Positions 32,583-41,743 of a DNA stretch of 64,000 bases are shown in pieces. The first letter of the stretch is position 1; each line of letters opens with the position of its first letter. The position numbers and the translations under genes were made by a program. The notes under the pieces were generated by a model. It was not told the origin of the DNA and did no database searches. It saw only the letters and a list, made by a program, of their open reading frames with translations. The stretch comes from Bacillota bacterium (GTDB lineage Bacteria > Bacillota > UBA4882 > UBA8346), in the NCBI GenBank assembly GCA_023429995.1, contig JAEZCE010000001.1, positions 6,641 through 70,640 on the forward strand, in the 5' to 3' direction.

Positions 32583-32874
32583 AAATCATCATATTTTCGC
32601 TATGCCCTTTTTCTTCATTCTCATCCCCTTTTGAAATAGTGGTACATCCTACCCTCCTTTTGTTCAATATGAGATCATTGTAGCACAAAACCGCCGAAAA
32701 ATAAATATTCGAATCGGCCGCAAATTCTTCCCAGTCTGAGATCCCGTGGAGCTGGAACCCGGATATCTGATGAACCGCCGACTTTGATGGTTCCGTAACA
32801 AAAAATTCCCGGAATGTTCAATCGGCGGATACAAAAATCCACCCGCCGATAGCCGTGAAATTATAATCCCCCGG

Positions 32875-34224
32875 TCACCCTTGTTCCTTCTGGATGACGC
32901 CGGCGATCTTGCCGACCCATTGTTTCAACTGGTCCTCATCAGGACCTTCAGCCATCACCCGAATCAAAGGTTCGGTCCCGGAAGCCCTGACAAACACGCG
33001 GCCCTCGCCTTTCAGAGCCTCTTCAGCCTCACTCACGGCACCCTTAATTTGGGGATTGCTATCCCAGCCCTCTTTTTTGGCTACCCGCACGTTTTCTAGG
33101 ACCTGCGGGAAACGCTCCATTTGCGCGGATAATTCCGATAACTTCTTTTTGGACTGGACCACCACTGCCAGCAATTGCAAGGCGGTTAAAATTCCATCCC
33201 CGGTGGTATTTTTCTCAAGGAATATAATATGGCCCGACTGCTCTCCGCCCAAGACTAATTGATTTTCCCGGAGGGCTTCCAATACATAACGGTCGCCGTT
33301 AGCCGTAATCACCACGTCGGCCTGGTTTTTCCTGAATGCCTGGACCAGTCCTAAATTCGAATAAACCGTTACCGCTACTTTCCGGTTGCGGAGCGCGCCC
33401 CGCCTCAATAAGTCGAGACCGCAAACGGTAATGATCTGGTCCCCGTCCACCAGACGCCCCTTCTCATCCACCGCAATCACCCGGTCGGCGTCTCCGTCAT
33501 GGGCGATACCGACATGAGCCCCGCTGGCGGTGACTTCTTTTTGGAGAATGCCGGGATGGGTTGAACCGCATTTTACATTAATGCGGCTGCCGTCGTTAAT
33601 GGCATGAAGCGGGATAACTTCCGCGCCCAGCCTCTTTAAAACTTTCGGCGCCAGATCATACGACGCTCCGAACCCGCAGTCAACGACAACCCGCAATCCT
33701 TTTAAATCAACATCGATACTGTTGGCCAAAAATTCCTCGTACAGATGGACGCTCTCGCAAGAATCGCTAATCCGGCCGACTCCAACACCTACCGGCAATT
33801 GCAAATTTTTCAACTGATTTCTATAGATATCCTCAATCTTATCCTCAACTTCATCGGTTAACTTAAAACCCTGGTGATCGAAAAACTTGATCCCGTTATC
33901 CTCCACCGGATTATGGGAAGCTGAAATCATTACTCCCGCCTGAGGATTTAGATTACGGCATAAAAAAGCCACGCCCGGTGTGGGGATAATGCCAAGTTTG
34001 ATCACATCCACGCCCACTGCGGTAATTCCCGCCGCCAGAGCAGCCTCCAACATATCCCCGGATACCCGGGTATCCTTCCCGATAATGATTTTCGGGCGTT
34101 CATCCGAATCTCCATTCCCTTTAAAATAAAGCCCTGCTGCTTGTCCAAGTCCGAAAGCCAATTCGGCAGTCAAACTTTGATTGGCCACTCCCCGGACTCC
34201 ATCCGTGCCGAACAACCGCGCCAT
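32875..34224 (-). CDS. glmM: Phosphoglucosamine mutase
   Basis: A 449-aa alpha-D-phosphohexomutase converting glucosamine-6-phosphate to glucosamine-1-phosphate for peptidoglycan precursors. Visible motifs are MARLFGTDGVRGVAN at the N-terminus, the phosphoserine loop GVMISASHNPVEDNGIKFF, the metal loop HDGDADRVIAVDE, the sugar loop GGEQSGHI and the phosphate loop VRASGTEPLIRVMAEG. It lies 70 nt after the flavoprotein gene and upstream of the glmS ribozyme. With cdaA it forms the usual c-di-AMP/GlmM neighbourhood, in which GlmM can inhibit CdaA in other Firmicutes. Confidence 0.97.
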   Translation of the reverse strand: MARLFGTDGVRGVANQSLTAELAFGLGQAAGLYFKGNGDSDERPKIIIGKDTRVSGDMLEAALAAGITAVGVDVIKLGIIPTPGVAFLCRNLNPQAGVMISASHNPVEDNGIKFFDHQGFKLTDEVEDKIEDIYRNQLKNLQLPVGVGVGRISDSCESVHLYEEFLANSIDVDLKGLRVVVDCGFGASYDLAPKVLKRLGAEVIPLHAINDGSRINVKCGSTHPGILQKEVTASGAHVGIAHDGDADRVIAVDEKGRLVDGDQIITVCGLDLLRRGALRNRKVAVTVYSNLGLVQAFRKNQADVVITANGDRYVLEALRENQLVLGGEQSGHIIFLEKNTTGDGILTALQLLAVVVQSKKKLSELSAQMERFPQVLENVRVAKKEGWDSNPQIKGAVSEAEEALKGEGRVFVRASGTEPLIRVMAEGPDEDQLKQWVGKIAGVIQKEQG

Positions 34225-34294
34225 TTCAATTCCTCCTAAAATGATGTCATTGCTTACTGGTAACTCTCACGCACTTACCCAATCACTCACTCAC

Positions 34295-35938
34295 TCACAT
34301 ATCCAACTTACTAACGATTGCCTCCGCCGTTTTCCAACCATCCAGAGCCGAGCTGATAATGCCCCCGGCGTAACCCGCGCCTTCTCCGACCGGGTAAATT
34401 CCCGTTATATTTTGGGCTTCCCGTGACTCATCCCGGAAAATCCTTACTGGAGCGGAAGTTCTGGTTTCAACTCCTGTTAAGACGGCCTCCGGCCAATCAA
34501 ATCCCTTGATCTTCCGGCCGAAATACAAGATTCCGTCGGCGATGGCCTCACAAATATCACCCGGCAACAAATTCCACAAGTTTGCCGGAAGATAACCCGG
34601 TAAATAGCTGGGTTTTAATTGTGAAAATTCTTGGGAACCCTTGTGATGTAAAAAATCGCCTACTTTTTGAACCGGGGCGGAATAATCAGATCCTCCCAGT
34701 TGAAAGGCTTTTCGCTCCAAATTTCTTTGAAAATCAATTCCGGCCAAGACCGAGTCTTTTTCGGACAGATACCCAAAATCCTTGGGGCCGACAGTGACGA
34801 TAATCGCCGCATTGGCAATGCCGCTATCCCTTGCTTGATAACTCATGCCGTTGGTGACTACCGCTTCCGTTTCCGAAGTAGCGCCCACCACCACACCGCC
34901 GGGGCACATGCAAAAGCTGTAAACCCCCCGGCCGCTGGAGGGATGCTGGTAAGTCAGATGATATTCTGCCGGACCCAACCGGGGATGCACGGCCCACTGA
35001 CCGTACTGGGCTTTATTAATCAAATCCTGGGGGTGTTCGATCCGGAGACCGACCGCAAAAGGCTTCGGGAGCAAACGGAGGCCTTTTCGAACCAAAAGTT
35101 CGTAAGTGTCCCGGGAACTATTCCCAATAGCCAAAAGCATCTTGTCGGTTTCAATGATCGTTTGGTCATTGACGGTGAGGGATTGCAGACGGTTTCCGCT
35201 CAATCTAAAATCCGTCAAACAGCTCCGGAAATGAATTTCTCCTCCATAATCTATGATTCTCTCCTGTAACTTGGTTACAACTTCCCGCAGCAGATCGGTG
35301 CCGATATGAGGATACTGCCAGTAAAGTATCTCCGGAGGCCCTCCGCATTTTACCAACCATCCTAATATCTGAGGCAAAGCGGGGTCCTTCACCCGCGTCA
35401 TCAATTTACCGTCGGAAAATGTCCCGGCCCCGCCTATCCCATATTGGATATTGGAATCGGGATCGAGAACCCTGTCTTTCCAGAAAAGATTTACTTTCTG
35501 GATTCGTTCATCCAGTCCATCTCCGCGTTCGATGATAATCGGCCGTAACCCGGAGGAAGAAAGTTTTAGTCCGGCAAAAAGACCGGCCGGCCCAGCCCCA
35601 ACAATAACCGGTCTTGATGGGCACTGTATTTTCTTCCGGAAGACGCCGGGATGAATATCGGATTTGGGAATGGATGGCGGCGACAGTGGCTGCGCCACGG
35701 TCAAATTGGGGTGGCGCTTGAATACCGACTCCAGTTCATACTCGTTATCATCGGTTTCAAAAAGCAGGGTGTAAATGAAGAAAATCTCGTTTTTATGGCG
35801 CGCATCCAACGATTTATGTTGAATCGCCAGATTCTTAATCCTGCCGGCCGGAATTTCCAATCCTGCCGCCAGCTTGCTCTTAAGCTGATCTTCCGGAACC
35901 TCAAGACCGATCTTCAGTTGGTTGTACTTTAACCACAT
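34295..35938 (-). CDS. FAD-dependent dehydrogenase (COG2509-type flavoprotein)
   Basis: A 547-aa flavoprotein. A roughly 90-residue N-terminal ferredoxin-like domain precedes a Rossmann FAD-binding motif (VIVGAGPAGLFAGLKLSS). Family blocks include DSNIQYGIGGAGTFSDGKLM and CMCPGGVVVGATSE, and the C-terminal IYPVGEGAGYAGGIISSALD closes FAD binding. The substrate is unknown for the family. It sits 3 nt after cdaA and 70 nt before glmM, occupying the place of cdaR in the common cdaA-cdaR-glmM operon. Confidence 0.88.
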   Translation of the reverse strand: MWLKYNQLKIGLEVPEDQLKSKLAAGLEIPAGRIKNLAIQHKSLDARHKNEIFFIYTLLFETDDNEYELESVFKRHPNLTVAQPLSPPSIPKSDIHPGVFRKKIQCPSRPVIVGAGPAGLFAGLKLSSSGLRPIIIERGDGLDERIQKVNLFWKDRVLDPDSNIQYGIGGAGTFSDGKLMTRVKDPALPQILGWLVKCGGPPEILYWQYPHIGTDLLREVVTKLQERIIDYGGEIHFRSCLTDFRLSGNRLQSLTVNDQTIIETDKMLLAIGNSSRDTYELLVRKGLRLLPKPFAVGLRIEHPQDLINKAQYGQWAVHPRLGPAEYHLTYQHPSSGRGVYSFCMCPGGVVVGATSETEAVVTNGMSYQARDSGIANAAIIVTVGPKDFGYLSEKDSVLAGIDFQRNLERKAFQLGGSDYSAPVQKVGDFLHHKGSQEFSQLKPSYLPGYLPANLWNLLPGDICEAIADGILYFGRKIKGFDWPEAVLTGVETRTSAPVRIFRDESREAQNITGIYPVGEGAGYAGGIISSALDGWKTAEAIVSKLDM

Positions 35939-35941
35939 CGA

Positions 35942-36763
35942 TTAAACCTCGGTTTTCTTCACAGAAACTTTTTTCTCCATGGGGACTTTGGTTTGAACCG
36001 GTTGAATCAACTCTTTCAAGCGGTATTTTAGGCGCTCGCTGCTGTAACCGGGTTCTAATGTCCCGTTACAAGCCAGGGAGATACTGCCGGTTTCTTCCGA
36101 TACAATCACCACCAAAGCATCGGTTTGGGCCGATAAACTCAAGCCCGCCCGGTGCCTGCTGCCAAGTTCCTGAGGAAGGGTTAATTGATTATCCAGCGGC
36201 AAAAAACACCCCGCCGACTGAATCCGGCTTCCTTTAATCAAAATCGCCCCATCATGCAAAGGGGAGTTGGGATAAAAAATTTGTCTAATCATTATTTTGG
36301 TCAATTCCGTATCAATGTATGAGCCTGACTCCTTGACGACCATCAAGGGGTCCTCCCGCTCAAAAACGATTAACGCCCCAACCTTCTCGGCGGACAGGCT
36401 ATCCAACGCATCTGCAACAATATCGATGCTTTCAACCGCGATCACCGGAGGCTTGATAAACCATTTAATGATCGGATTCCGGCTGCCTAAAGTTTCCAAA
36501 ACCTGTTTCACTTCGTTTTGGAAAATAATCGGCAACGCAACCATCAAAATCAACATAAGCTGTTCCAGCAGCCAGCTGAACATCACCAAATGAAAATATT
36601 TACTGGAGGCATAAACAATAAAGATGATGATCAGCGCATTTAAAAAGAGAAAACCTTTGGTGCCCCGCATCATTTTGAATAACTGAAAACCAACCATAAA
36701 CACCAGAAAGAGGTCGAGTATGGTCAAAAAAATATGTTGCGTAAACAAAAAATGAAACATCAT
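35942..36763 (-). CDS. cdaA: Diadenylate cyclase CdaA
   Basis: A 273-aa membrane protein that condenses two ATP to c-di-AMP. About three N-terminal membrane segments (residues 8-80) are followed by a DisA_N/DAC domain with the signature DGAILIKGSRIQSAGCFLPL and RHRAGLSLSAQTDALVVIVS. GGGGG precedes the ATG pair. The C-terminal tail ends with a Lys-rich segment (VPMEKKVSVKKTEV). Its usual partner CdaR is not present. Products control potassium, turgor and wall synthesis in Firmicutes. Confidence 0.94.
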   Translation of the reverse strand: MMFHFLFTQHIFLTILDLFLVFMVGFQLFKMMRGTKGFLFLNALIIIFIVYASSKYFHLVMFSWLLEQLMLILMVALPIIFQNEVKQVLETLGSRNPIIKWFIKPPVIAVESIDIVADALDSLSAEKVGALIVFEREDPLMVVKESGSYIDTELTKIMIRQIFYPNSPLHDGAILIKGSRIQSAGCFLPLDNQLTLPQELGSRHRAGLSLSAQTDALVVIVSEETGSISLACNGTLEPGYSSERLKYRLKELIQPVQTKVPMEKKVSVKKTEV

Positions 36764-36868
36764 CAGCCCCCCTGGTCACATCGTTCTCTCGACATGTATT
36801 AGACATCTTTATCTAAAATCCTTTTTACCTATATTATGATTATGATGCCAATCCAAGCCAATAAAAAA

Positions 36869-36897
36869 GAACTGCATCCCCTAAAAAGAGCCAGTTC
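36869..36897 (-). terminator. hpt terminator
   Basis: GAACTG and CAGTTC form the stem, with TTTTTTATT following on the minus strand, between hpt and cdaA. cdaA therefore probably has its own promoter. Confidence 0.6.
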
Positions 36898-36934
36898 CTT
36901 TATGGACTGCGGCTAATCCCGCAAATTGCCGCTT

Positions 36935-37474
36935 TTATTTTTGATAGACTGCTTCTTTTAAAATCCCGATATAGGGAAGATTACGATATTTCCCGGCATA
37001 ATCCAGCCCATATCCCACCACAAACACATTGGGTATTTCAAAACCGTTATAATCCGGTTGAATATGCATTTTTCTCTGGCTGGGCTTGTCCAGCATCGTG
37101 GCGACCTTTAGACTGCCCGGACGGCGCGAGCGCAAATTTTCCAATAAATAATGAAGAGTCAAACCCGTATCAATAATATCTTCAACAATGATTACATCCC
37201 GGTTTTCGATGCCCATATCCAAATCTTTCAAAATCTTCACCGCTCCGCTGGACTTGGTGGAAGCGCCGTAACTGGAAACCGCCATCAAGTCATACTCCAG
37301 CGGCATATCGATGGCCCGTATCAGATCGGCCAAAAAAGGGACTCCCCCTTTTAAAATGCCCACCAGCACCAAATCTTTACCGCTGTAGTCCCGGCAAATC
37401 TCCCGGCCTATTTCTTGAACCCTTTTCCCGATAAGCTCTTTATCGAAAAGGACTTCTTTGATATCCTCGTTCAT
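36935..37474 (-). CDS. hpt: Hypoxanthine phosphoribosyltransferase
   Basis: A 179-aa purine-salvage enzyme that joins hypoxanthine or guanine to PRPP. The PRPP loop VIIVEDIIDTGLTLHYLL, the flexible loop with SSYGASTKSSG and the base-binding region NVFVVGYGLDYAGKYRNLPY are visible. ATG 37474 has GGGAGG at 6-nt spacing; the frame open to 37570 lacks a ribosome site and would add a non-homologous extension. It is followed by its own terminator and then by cdaA. Confidence 0.95.
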   Translation of the reverse strand: MNEDIKEVLFDKELIGKRVQEIGREICRDYSGKDLVLVGILKGGVPFLADLIRAIDMPLEYDLMAVSSYGASTKSSGAVKILKDLDMGIENRDVIIVEDIIDTGLTLHYLLENLRSRRPGSLKVATMLDKPSQRKMHIQPDYNGFEIPNVFVVGYGLDYAGKYRNLPYIGILKEAVYQK

Positions 37475-37539
37475 CATAACCCTCCCGAAGTTGTATAAAT
37501 AAATATTACTCTCTCGGGCAGGCAGTGTCAAGAAGAAGA

Positions 37540-37709
37540 ACCTCACCCGCGCCTTCATTGGAAGGCACACCCTCTCCTAATGATGACGATCAGAAGAAGC
37601 CGGTTCAAGGAGAGGGTACTAAGTATAAAGTGTTAAGTTTTCGACCGTTCTCCCCTCTCCGTGATCCAACTCCCTGAATCACCTTCTCCCGGAGAGGGGC
37701 CGAGGGTCA
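37540..37709. repeat. 166-bp dispersed repeat, copy 1 (degenerate)
   Basis: Begins CCTCACCCGCGCCTTC and contains CACCCTCTCCTA, AAGGAGAGGGT and CTCCCGGAGAGGGGCC in the same order as the copies at 41331 and 41512. The 3' terminal GGGTGAGG is lost here. It is non-coding. Confidence 0.72.
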
Positions 37710-37856
37710 ATGTCATCAAGCTAAGCATCCATAAATAGGAAATGGTTAAAAATCCTTTATGCTCATTCTGTCAACCCAGACCTGAAGTTCTGGGCTAGGC
37801 CTTAAAAATCATTCTAAACCCCGGACAAGCCGGGCTGGGTTGTGCTTTTAAGCTGC

Positions 37857-37943
37857 GTGTAAAAACACGACACCGAGGCCTGAAAGGCCTTTAGAACGTT
37901 TTTTAATATACCTAGCCTCATCGTTCACGGTGGGGTGGAGATG
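37857..37943. repeat. Dispersed ~88-bp repeat, copy A
   Basis: The segment from ACACGACACCGAGGCCTG to CGTTCACGGTGGGGTG is nearly identical to the reverse complement of 58277-58364. It lies among other short repeats and has no coding frame. Confidence 0.72.
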
Positions 37944-38010
37944 TGATTAAATATCATTTTCTGGTTTTTTACAGCATAGCTTTATGACATTGGGCCGGGG
38001 GTGAGGTAGT

Positions 38011-38409
38011 CAAGACCACCCGTAAAACGGGTGGCTTGCACATGCCCTATAAGGGCACGTTACTAGCGAAGTCTTAAGACTTTTCGAAATAAAGCCTACC
38101 AACCGAGTTTCTTTCACAAGCTGCCCCTCAAAGGGGCTTATTTTTTCTTGCTTGCTTTTACTGGCTCACCCGTATGATTCCAATATCTTTTTTGATTTTT
38201 CCATAAATAATCTGTCTCCTATACTTGGGTGCAAAGACTATATGGTATTTGCAATTCCAGGTTGTATGTGCTAAACTTTCACTATTCAATTGGATATCCC
38301 CCTTTGCTTTTTATGCGGTTGGCGAACCTCATTTATTTTAGCAAGAGGGGATTCCTTTTTTCTACTCATAGGCATAGCCTTTTTGGAACCACCGGCTTAG
38401 CCGGTGGTT
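38011..38409 (-). mobile_element. Internally deleted IS200/IS605-family element
   Basis: Terminal hairpins typical of IS200/IS605 elements bound a shrunken interior: CAAG-A-CCACCCGT with its complement at 38011-38038, and AACCACCGGC / GCCGGTGGTT at 38387-38409. Between them only a tnpA 5' fragment (38158-38289, minus strand) remains; no tnpB is present. The element could only move with a transposase supplied elsewhere. Confidence 0.65.
38158..38289 (-). pseudogene. tnpA: Truncated IS200-type transposase TnpA
   Basis: Forty-three codons read LNSESLAHTTWNCKYHIVF followed by APKYRRQIIYGKIKKDIGII, the typical start of Y1 (HUH) transposases. The frame then ends at a stop after RVSQ. The HUH motif and catalytic Tyr are missing. 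The natural ATG appears changed to TTG. Confidence 0.8.
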
Positions 38410-38426
38410 TTCAAATACACAAAAAA

Positions 38427-38450
38427 AGCGGGAGATTTTCATCTCCCGCT
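38427..38450 (-). terminator. Terminator of the first porin-like gene
   Basis: AGCGGGAGAT (38427-38436) and ATCTCCCGCT (38441-38450) pair. A TTTTTTT tract follows on the minus strand. Confidence 0.85.
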
Positions 38451-38471
38451 TTCCTTCTTATTCCTTTAAGA

Positions 38472-39500
38472 TTAGAAGGTTACTTTGAGTTTGATGTAAG
38501 TATCGTTGTCGGTATCATCGCCAGCTGCATTTGCAACGGTCTTGAATTGGCCTTCAATGGCTGCATTGGCGTTTAATTTGTAACCAAGACGGATACCATA
38601 GATATCCAGGTCTTCCGTCCAGCCTTTGACTTCATTTTCGGTGTCTAAATCATACTCGGCGCGAGCATAGAAAGGCATATCAGCGGATTCAAGGGTGAAG
38701 CCGACCATGATGACGGAATCATCAGAATCCGTCTTAACACCAGCAATTGTGGTACTTACACTGCAAGAAGAATAGCTGACATAAGGTTTGAAAGCGCCAA
38801 TAGCATAGCTGACATTAGCAGCGATGACATTGTCGGTTTCATATTTGGTGTTTAAATCAGTATATTCGAAATTCGGTTGGGCAAAAATTAATCCTACGCT
38901 AAGAGCATCTGCTGCATAGTCAAACCCTACTGCGATAGCGCCATCTCCGGCTGCTCCATCAAGCGTAGAGTATACGAGGGTATCAGGAGTATCAGCAGGT
39001 GTCGATGTATCAACCATTACTGCGGCAGCTACGTCATTATCATAGCCATAATACAGTTTACCGGTGAAAGAATCGGTGAACTTATAGGAGGCTAACAAAC
39101 CGGCATCCGCTTTTAAATCACCATAAGCTGCATCGAGGATATCTTTCGGGCCGCCGAAACCGAAGCCGAAATAACCGACTTGGAGATTGAAGGCGTCATA
39201 TTTCAATTTAGCCCATAATTCATCGTTGAAAAATCTGGATCCGCCATTTTCGGAAGAACCATTGGTTTTAATCGCTGCAAATACCGCCAAGTTGTCATTG
39301 ATGTCACCGGAAACGATAACTTTGGACTCAATGAAGTCGGTACCTTTGTCATCACCGCCCAAAGCTGCATCTAAGGTATCAGGGGCTTCGGTTTTGTAAC
39401 CGAAATTGAATTCACCGCCAACAGCTACAGCGGCCATGGAAACGGCAGCCATGGAAAGGACCATGATTGCGCTTAAAGCAACAACTAATAATTTTTTCAT
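38472..39500 (-). CDS. Porin-like outer-membrane beta-barrel protein 1
   Basis: A 342-aa secreted protein. The signal peptide MKKLLVVALSAIMVLSMAAV is cut near SMAA. The mature part has alternating strands (GGEFNFGYKTE, FNLQVGYFGFGFGG, GIRLGYKLNANA) and ends IKLKVTF, the C-terminal Phe recognised by the BAM machinery. It is acidic and Gly-rich like trimeric or OprD-like porins. It is the first of three paralogues here with near-identical signal peptides, each with its own terminator and a similar 5' leader. The permeated solute is unknown. Confidence 0.8.
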   Translation of the reverse strand: MKKLLVVALSAIMVLSMAAVSMAAVAVGGEFNFGYKTEAPDTLDAALGGDDKGTDFIESKVIVSGDINDNLAVFAAIKTNGSSENGGSRFFNDELWAKLKYDAFNLQVGYFGFGFGGPKDILDAAYGDLKADAGLLASYKFTDSFTGKLYYGYDNDVAAAVMVDTSTPADTPDTLVYSTLDGAAGDGAIAVGFDYAADALSVGLIFAQPNFEYTDLNTKYETDNVIAANVSYAIGAFKPYVSYSSCSVSTTIAGVKTDSDDSVIMVGFTLESADMPFYARAEYDLDTENEVKGWTEDLDIYGIRLGYKLNANAAIEGQFKTVANAAGDDTDNDTYIKLKVTF

Positions 39501-39571
39501 AAAAAACTTTCCTCCTTATTTGTCTATCTACTGAAATTGGTCTTACACATTGCTAACGTTGCTCTCTACCA

Positions 39572-39640
39572 CCTCCCCCCGATATATCGCCACCGAATAA
39601 CGTTACGAGGTATCCTTGTTGCCCTCATAACTCATCCGGA
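39572..39640 (-). promoter_or_regulatory. Shared porin leader element, copy 1
   Basis: On the minus strand: TCCGG, then TGAGGGCAACAAGGATACCT, then GCGATATATCGGGGGGAGG, about 70-140 nt before the porin start. Copies precede the other two porin genes with compensating spacing. GAGG and CCTC can pair around an ACAAC-containing loop. Confidence 0.5.
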
Positions 39641-39871
39641 AGACTCGCTATCCAAATGCTGGAAGTCCATAAAGAGGTACTTGTACCAACAAGTTTATAG
39701 TATGAGTTTTAACATAACTTGTCAAGGAAAATTTTATGAAATGTCATACCGTTGTTTCACTTTGGTTCACATAAAAAATTCCTTATAGATCTTATACGCA
39801 AAACCGGAAAAACCTTCCTTTTGATTACATTTTTTTTACGAAATTATTAACGTCATTCAAAACAAAAACAA

Positions 39872-39898
39872 AGAGCAGAGACTATAAGCCTCTGCTCT
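39872..39898 (-). terminator. Terminator of the second porin-like gene
   Basis: AGAGCAGAG and CTCTGCTCT form the stem; TTTGTTTTTGTTTT follows on the minus strand. Confidence 0.82.
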
Positions 39899-39927
39899 CT
39901 TTTCTGAAACTGGATTCTTTTTTGATT

Positions 39928-40791
39928 TTAGAAAACGTAGTTTAACTTGACTGAAGATACGGCATCTTCGCCCATGGTGCTGCAGTTGTTATACTCGATG
40001 TTGGCGCCTTTGGCGATTTTGTAACCCAGTCTGAAACCAACATTGGCGTCATCTTGGCCATCGGGTTTCACTACCTGATATTCTGCGCGGCCATAAATTT
40101 TGTTGCCGTCATAGAGAGCGCCGAGAACTGCATTATCCTGGCTATCGCCGTTTACTTCGGGTTTCATTTCATAATCGACATAGACTTTAGCGGGAGCTAA
40201 ATTGTAATAAGCGTTGATGGATTGGGTTGCTTCTGCGCCATCTTCGTCGGAATTCATATAATTGAATTTAGCGCCGAATGCGGCTACATCGTAAGCAACG
40301 CTCACGGCATATTGATTAATCATATCACTGTCATTGGTAACGCCATCATCCATTCTGGCCAGATAACCGCTTACGGTAACCGGTTCGGCGACTTTGCCGG
40401 ACACAGCGACGGAAGCCTTATTTTTCAGATCACCCAAAGAATCGATGATATCCACATCGCCGTCTACGGTGTATGGGAGGTAACCAACCTGAACGCTGCC
40501 AAACCCTTGATTAAACTTCACCCATGATTCATCAACAAAGACGTTGTTGCCATTTGTTTCTCCGAGAAGATTCGGGGATTTTAAAGTGGCAAAACCGGTA
40601 ATGTTATCGGTGATAGCGGCTGTGACGCCGATTTTGGTATCGGCAAAGGCATCCTTATCGGTGCCTGCTTCTTGGCTTAATTCCCAACCATAATTGAATT
40701 CTCCGCCTACCGTAACATTGGCTGCCATGGAAACCGCAGCCATGGAAAGAATCATTCCTGCGCTTAAAGCGATAACGAATAACTTTTTCAT
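39928..40791 (-). CDS. Porin-like outer-membrane beta-barrel protein 2
   Basis: A 287-aa paralogue of protein 1 with signal peptide MKKLFVIALSAGMILSMAAV, cut near SMAA. Amphipathic strands include VTVGGEFNYGWEL, FGSVQVGYLPY and VGFRLGYKIAKG. It ends VSSVKLNYVF with the C-terminal Phe. AAGGAGG precedes the start. A second leader element lies upstream. It probably forms an outer-membrane pore; the substrate is unknown. Confidence 0.8.
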   Translation of the reverse strand: MKKLFVIALSAGMILSMAAVSMAANVTVGGEFNYGWELSQEAGTDKDAFADTKIGVTAAITDNITGFATLKSPNLLGETNGNNVFVDESWVKFNQGFGSVQVGYLPYTVDGDVDIIDSLGDLKNKASVAVSGKVAEPVTVSGYLARMDDGVTNDSDMINQYAVSVAYDVAAFGAKFNYMNSDEDGAEATQSINAYYNLAPAKVYVDYEMKPEVNGDSQDNAVLGALYDGNKIYGRAEYQVVKPDGQDDANVGFRLGYKIAKGANIEYNNCSTMGEDAVSSVKLNYVF

Positions 40792-40892
40792 ATCGAACTT
40801 TCCTCCTTAGTATTTGCATCTTTATTTGATATTTTTAAATCGATTCCGTTTTCGATTCCCAAAATCCCTAATGCTTCTTGGTAGTAAGCCAT

Positions 40893-40964
40893 TCCTCCCT
40901 TCGATATATCGCAACCGGAGGTTGTTTGCGAGGTATCCGTGTTGTCCTCAAAAACAATCCCGGA
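40893..40964 (-). promoter_or_regulatory. Shared porin leader element, copy 2
   Basis: On the minus strand: TCCGG, TGAGGACAACACGGATACCT, then GCGATATATCGAAGGGAGG, 100-175 nt before the porin start. It is the closest match to copy 1. Confidence 0.5.
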
Positions 40965-41099
40965 TGACGTCAAAAGGAAACGTATTACTGAAAAGTAAAA
41001 TTATTGAAGCTCTGAGCAACAGCTATCCCTGAACACATTTTCTAAAACCTCGGAAATATCGTCTTGAGCTGCACTTTTTTATCGCAGACTAAGAATTAA

Positions 41100-41297
41100 T
41101 CACAAGTTCCCGAAAACCTTTTGGTAAATGTTAGCTGCGATCCGCAAAACCGGTAGAACTCCATTTCGTCTCCAACATTTTTTGAACAAACCCTTCATCA
41201 TGTTTTTGACACTCCCCAAATTCATTTTTTTGCTCCGAATTCCTTTAGGTAAATTTTGCGTCAAATACCAGATTGCATAGGCTTTTGCCTTTCTCAT
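41100..41297 (-). CDS. Hypothetical basic small ORF (doubtful)
   Basis: A 65-codon Lys/Arg-rich frame (MRKAKAYAIWYLTQNLPKGI at the start) without a well-spaced Shine-Dalgarno. No family was recognised. It may be chance. Confidence 0.2.
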   Translation of the reverse strand: MRKAKAYAIWYLTQNLPKGIRSKKMNLGSVKNMMKGLFKKCWRRNGVLPVLRIAANIYQKVFGNL

Positions 41298-41330
41298 CCT
41301 TTTTTAAGCATCCTCTTTTGGCCCTATCCA

Positions 41331-41496
41331 ACCTCACCCGCGCCTTCCTTGGAAGGCGCACCCTCTCCTATCGATGACGTTCAAACAAGCCTCTTCAAGG
41401 AGAGGGTTTAGTAAAGGTAAAGTTTCGCCTGTTCACCCCTCTCCGTGAATCAACTCCCCGAACTACTTCTCCCGGAGAGGGGCCGGGGGTGAGGTG
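41331..41496. repeat. 166-bp dispersed repeat, copy 2
   Basis: Bounded by inverted ends ACCTCACCC and GGGTGAGGT, with internal dyads CCCTCTCC / GGAGAGGG. It is almost identical to copy 3, which begins 182 nt later. Confidence 0.8.
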
Positions 41497-41511
41497 CTTT
41501 TTGGCCCACCC

Positions 41512-41678
41512 AACCTCACCCGCGCCTTCCTTGGAAGGCGCACCCTCTCCTATCGATGACGTTCAAACAAGCCTCTTCAAGGAGAGGGTTTAGTAAAGGT
41601 AAAGTTTCGCCCGTTCACCCCTCTCCGTGAATCAACTCCCCGAACCATCTTCTCCCGGAGAGGGGCCAGGGGTGAGGC
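41512..41678. repeat. 166-bp dispersed repeat, copy 3
   Basis: Direct repeat of copy 2 with only a few base changes, ending GGGGTGAGG. The pair looks like a recent tandem duplication of a small non-autonomous element. Confidence 0.8.
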
Positions 41679-41743
41679 ATAAAAAAAGAACCGTCTCATC
41701 CCGGACGGTTCAATTCTTAAATCATGACCCTGATTTAATCCCA

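Noticed and set aside
37571..38000. CRISPR-like array among the repeats
   Set aside because: The repeats differ in length and spacing and lack regular unique spacers, and there are no cas genes nearby.
40788..40973. Possible leader peptide before porin 2 overlapping its start
   Set aside because: The best internal ATG has the GGAGG only one base away, and the peptide is not conserved at the other two porin leaders.
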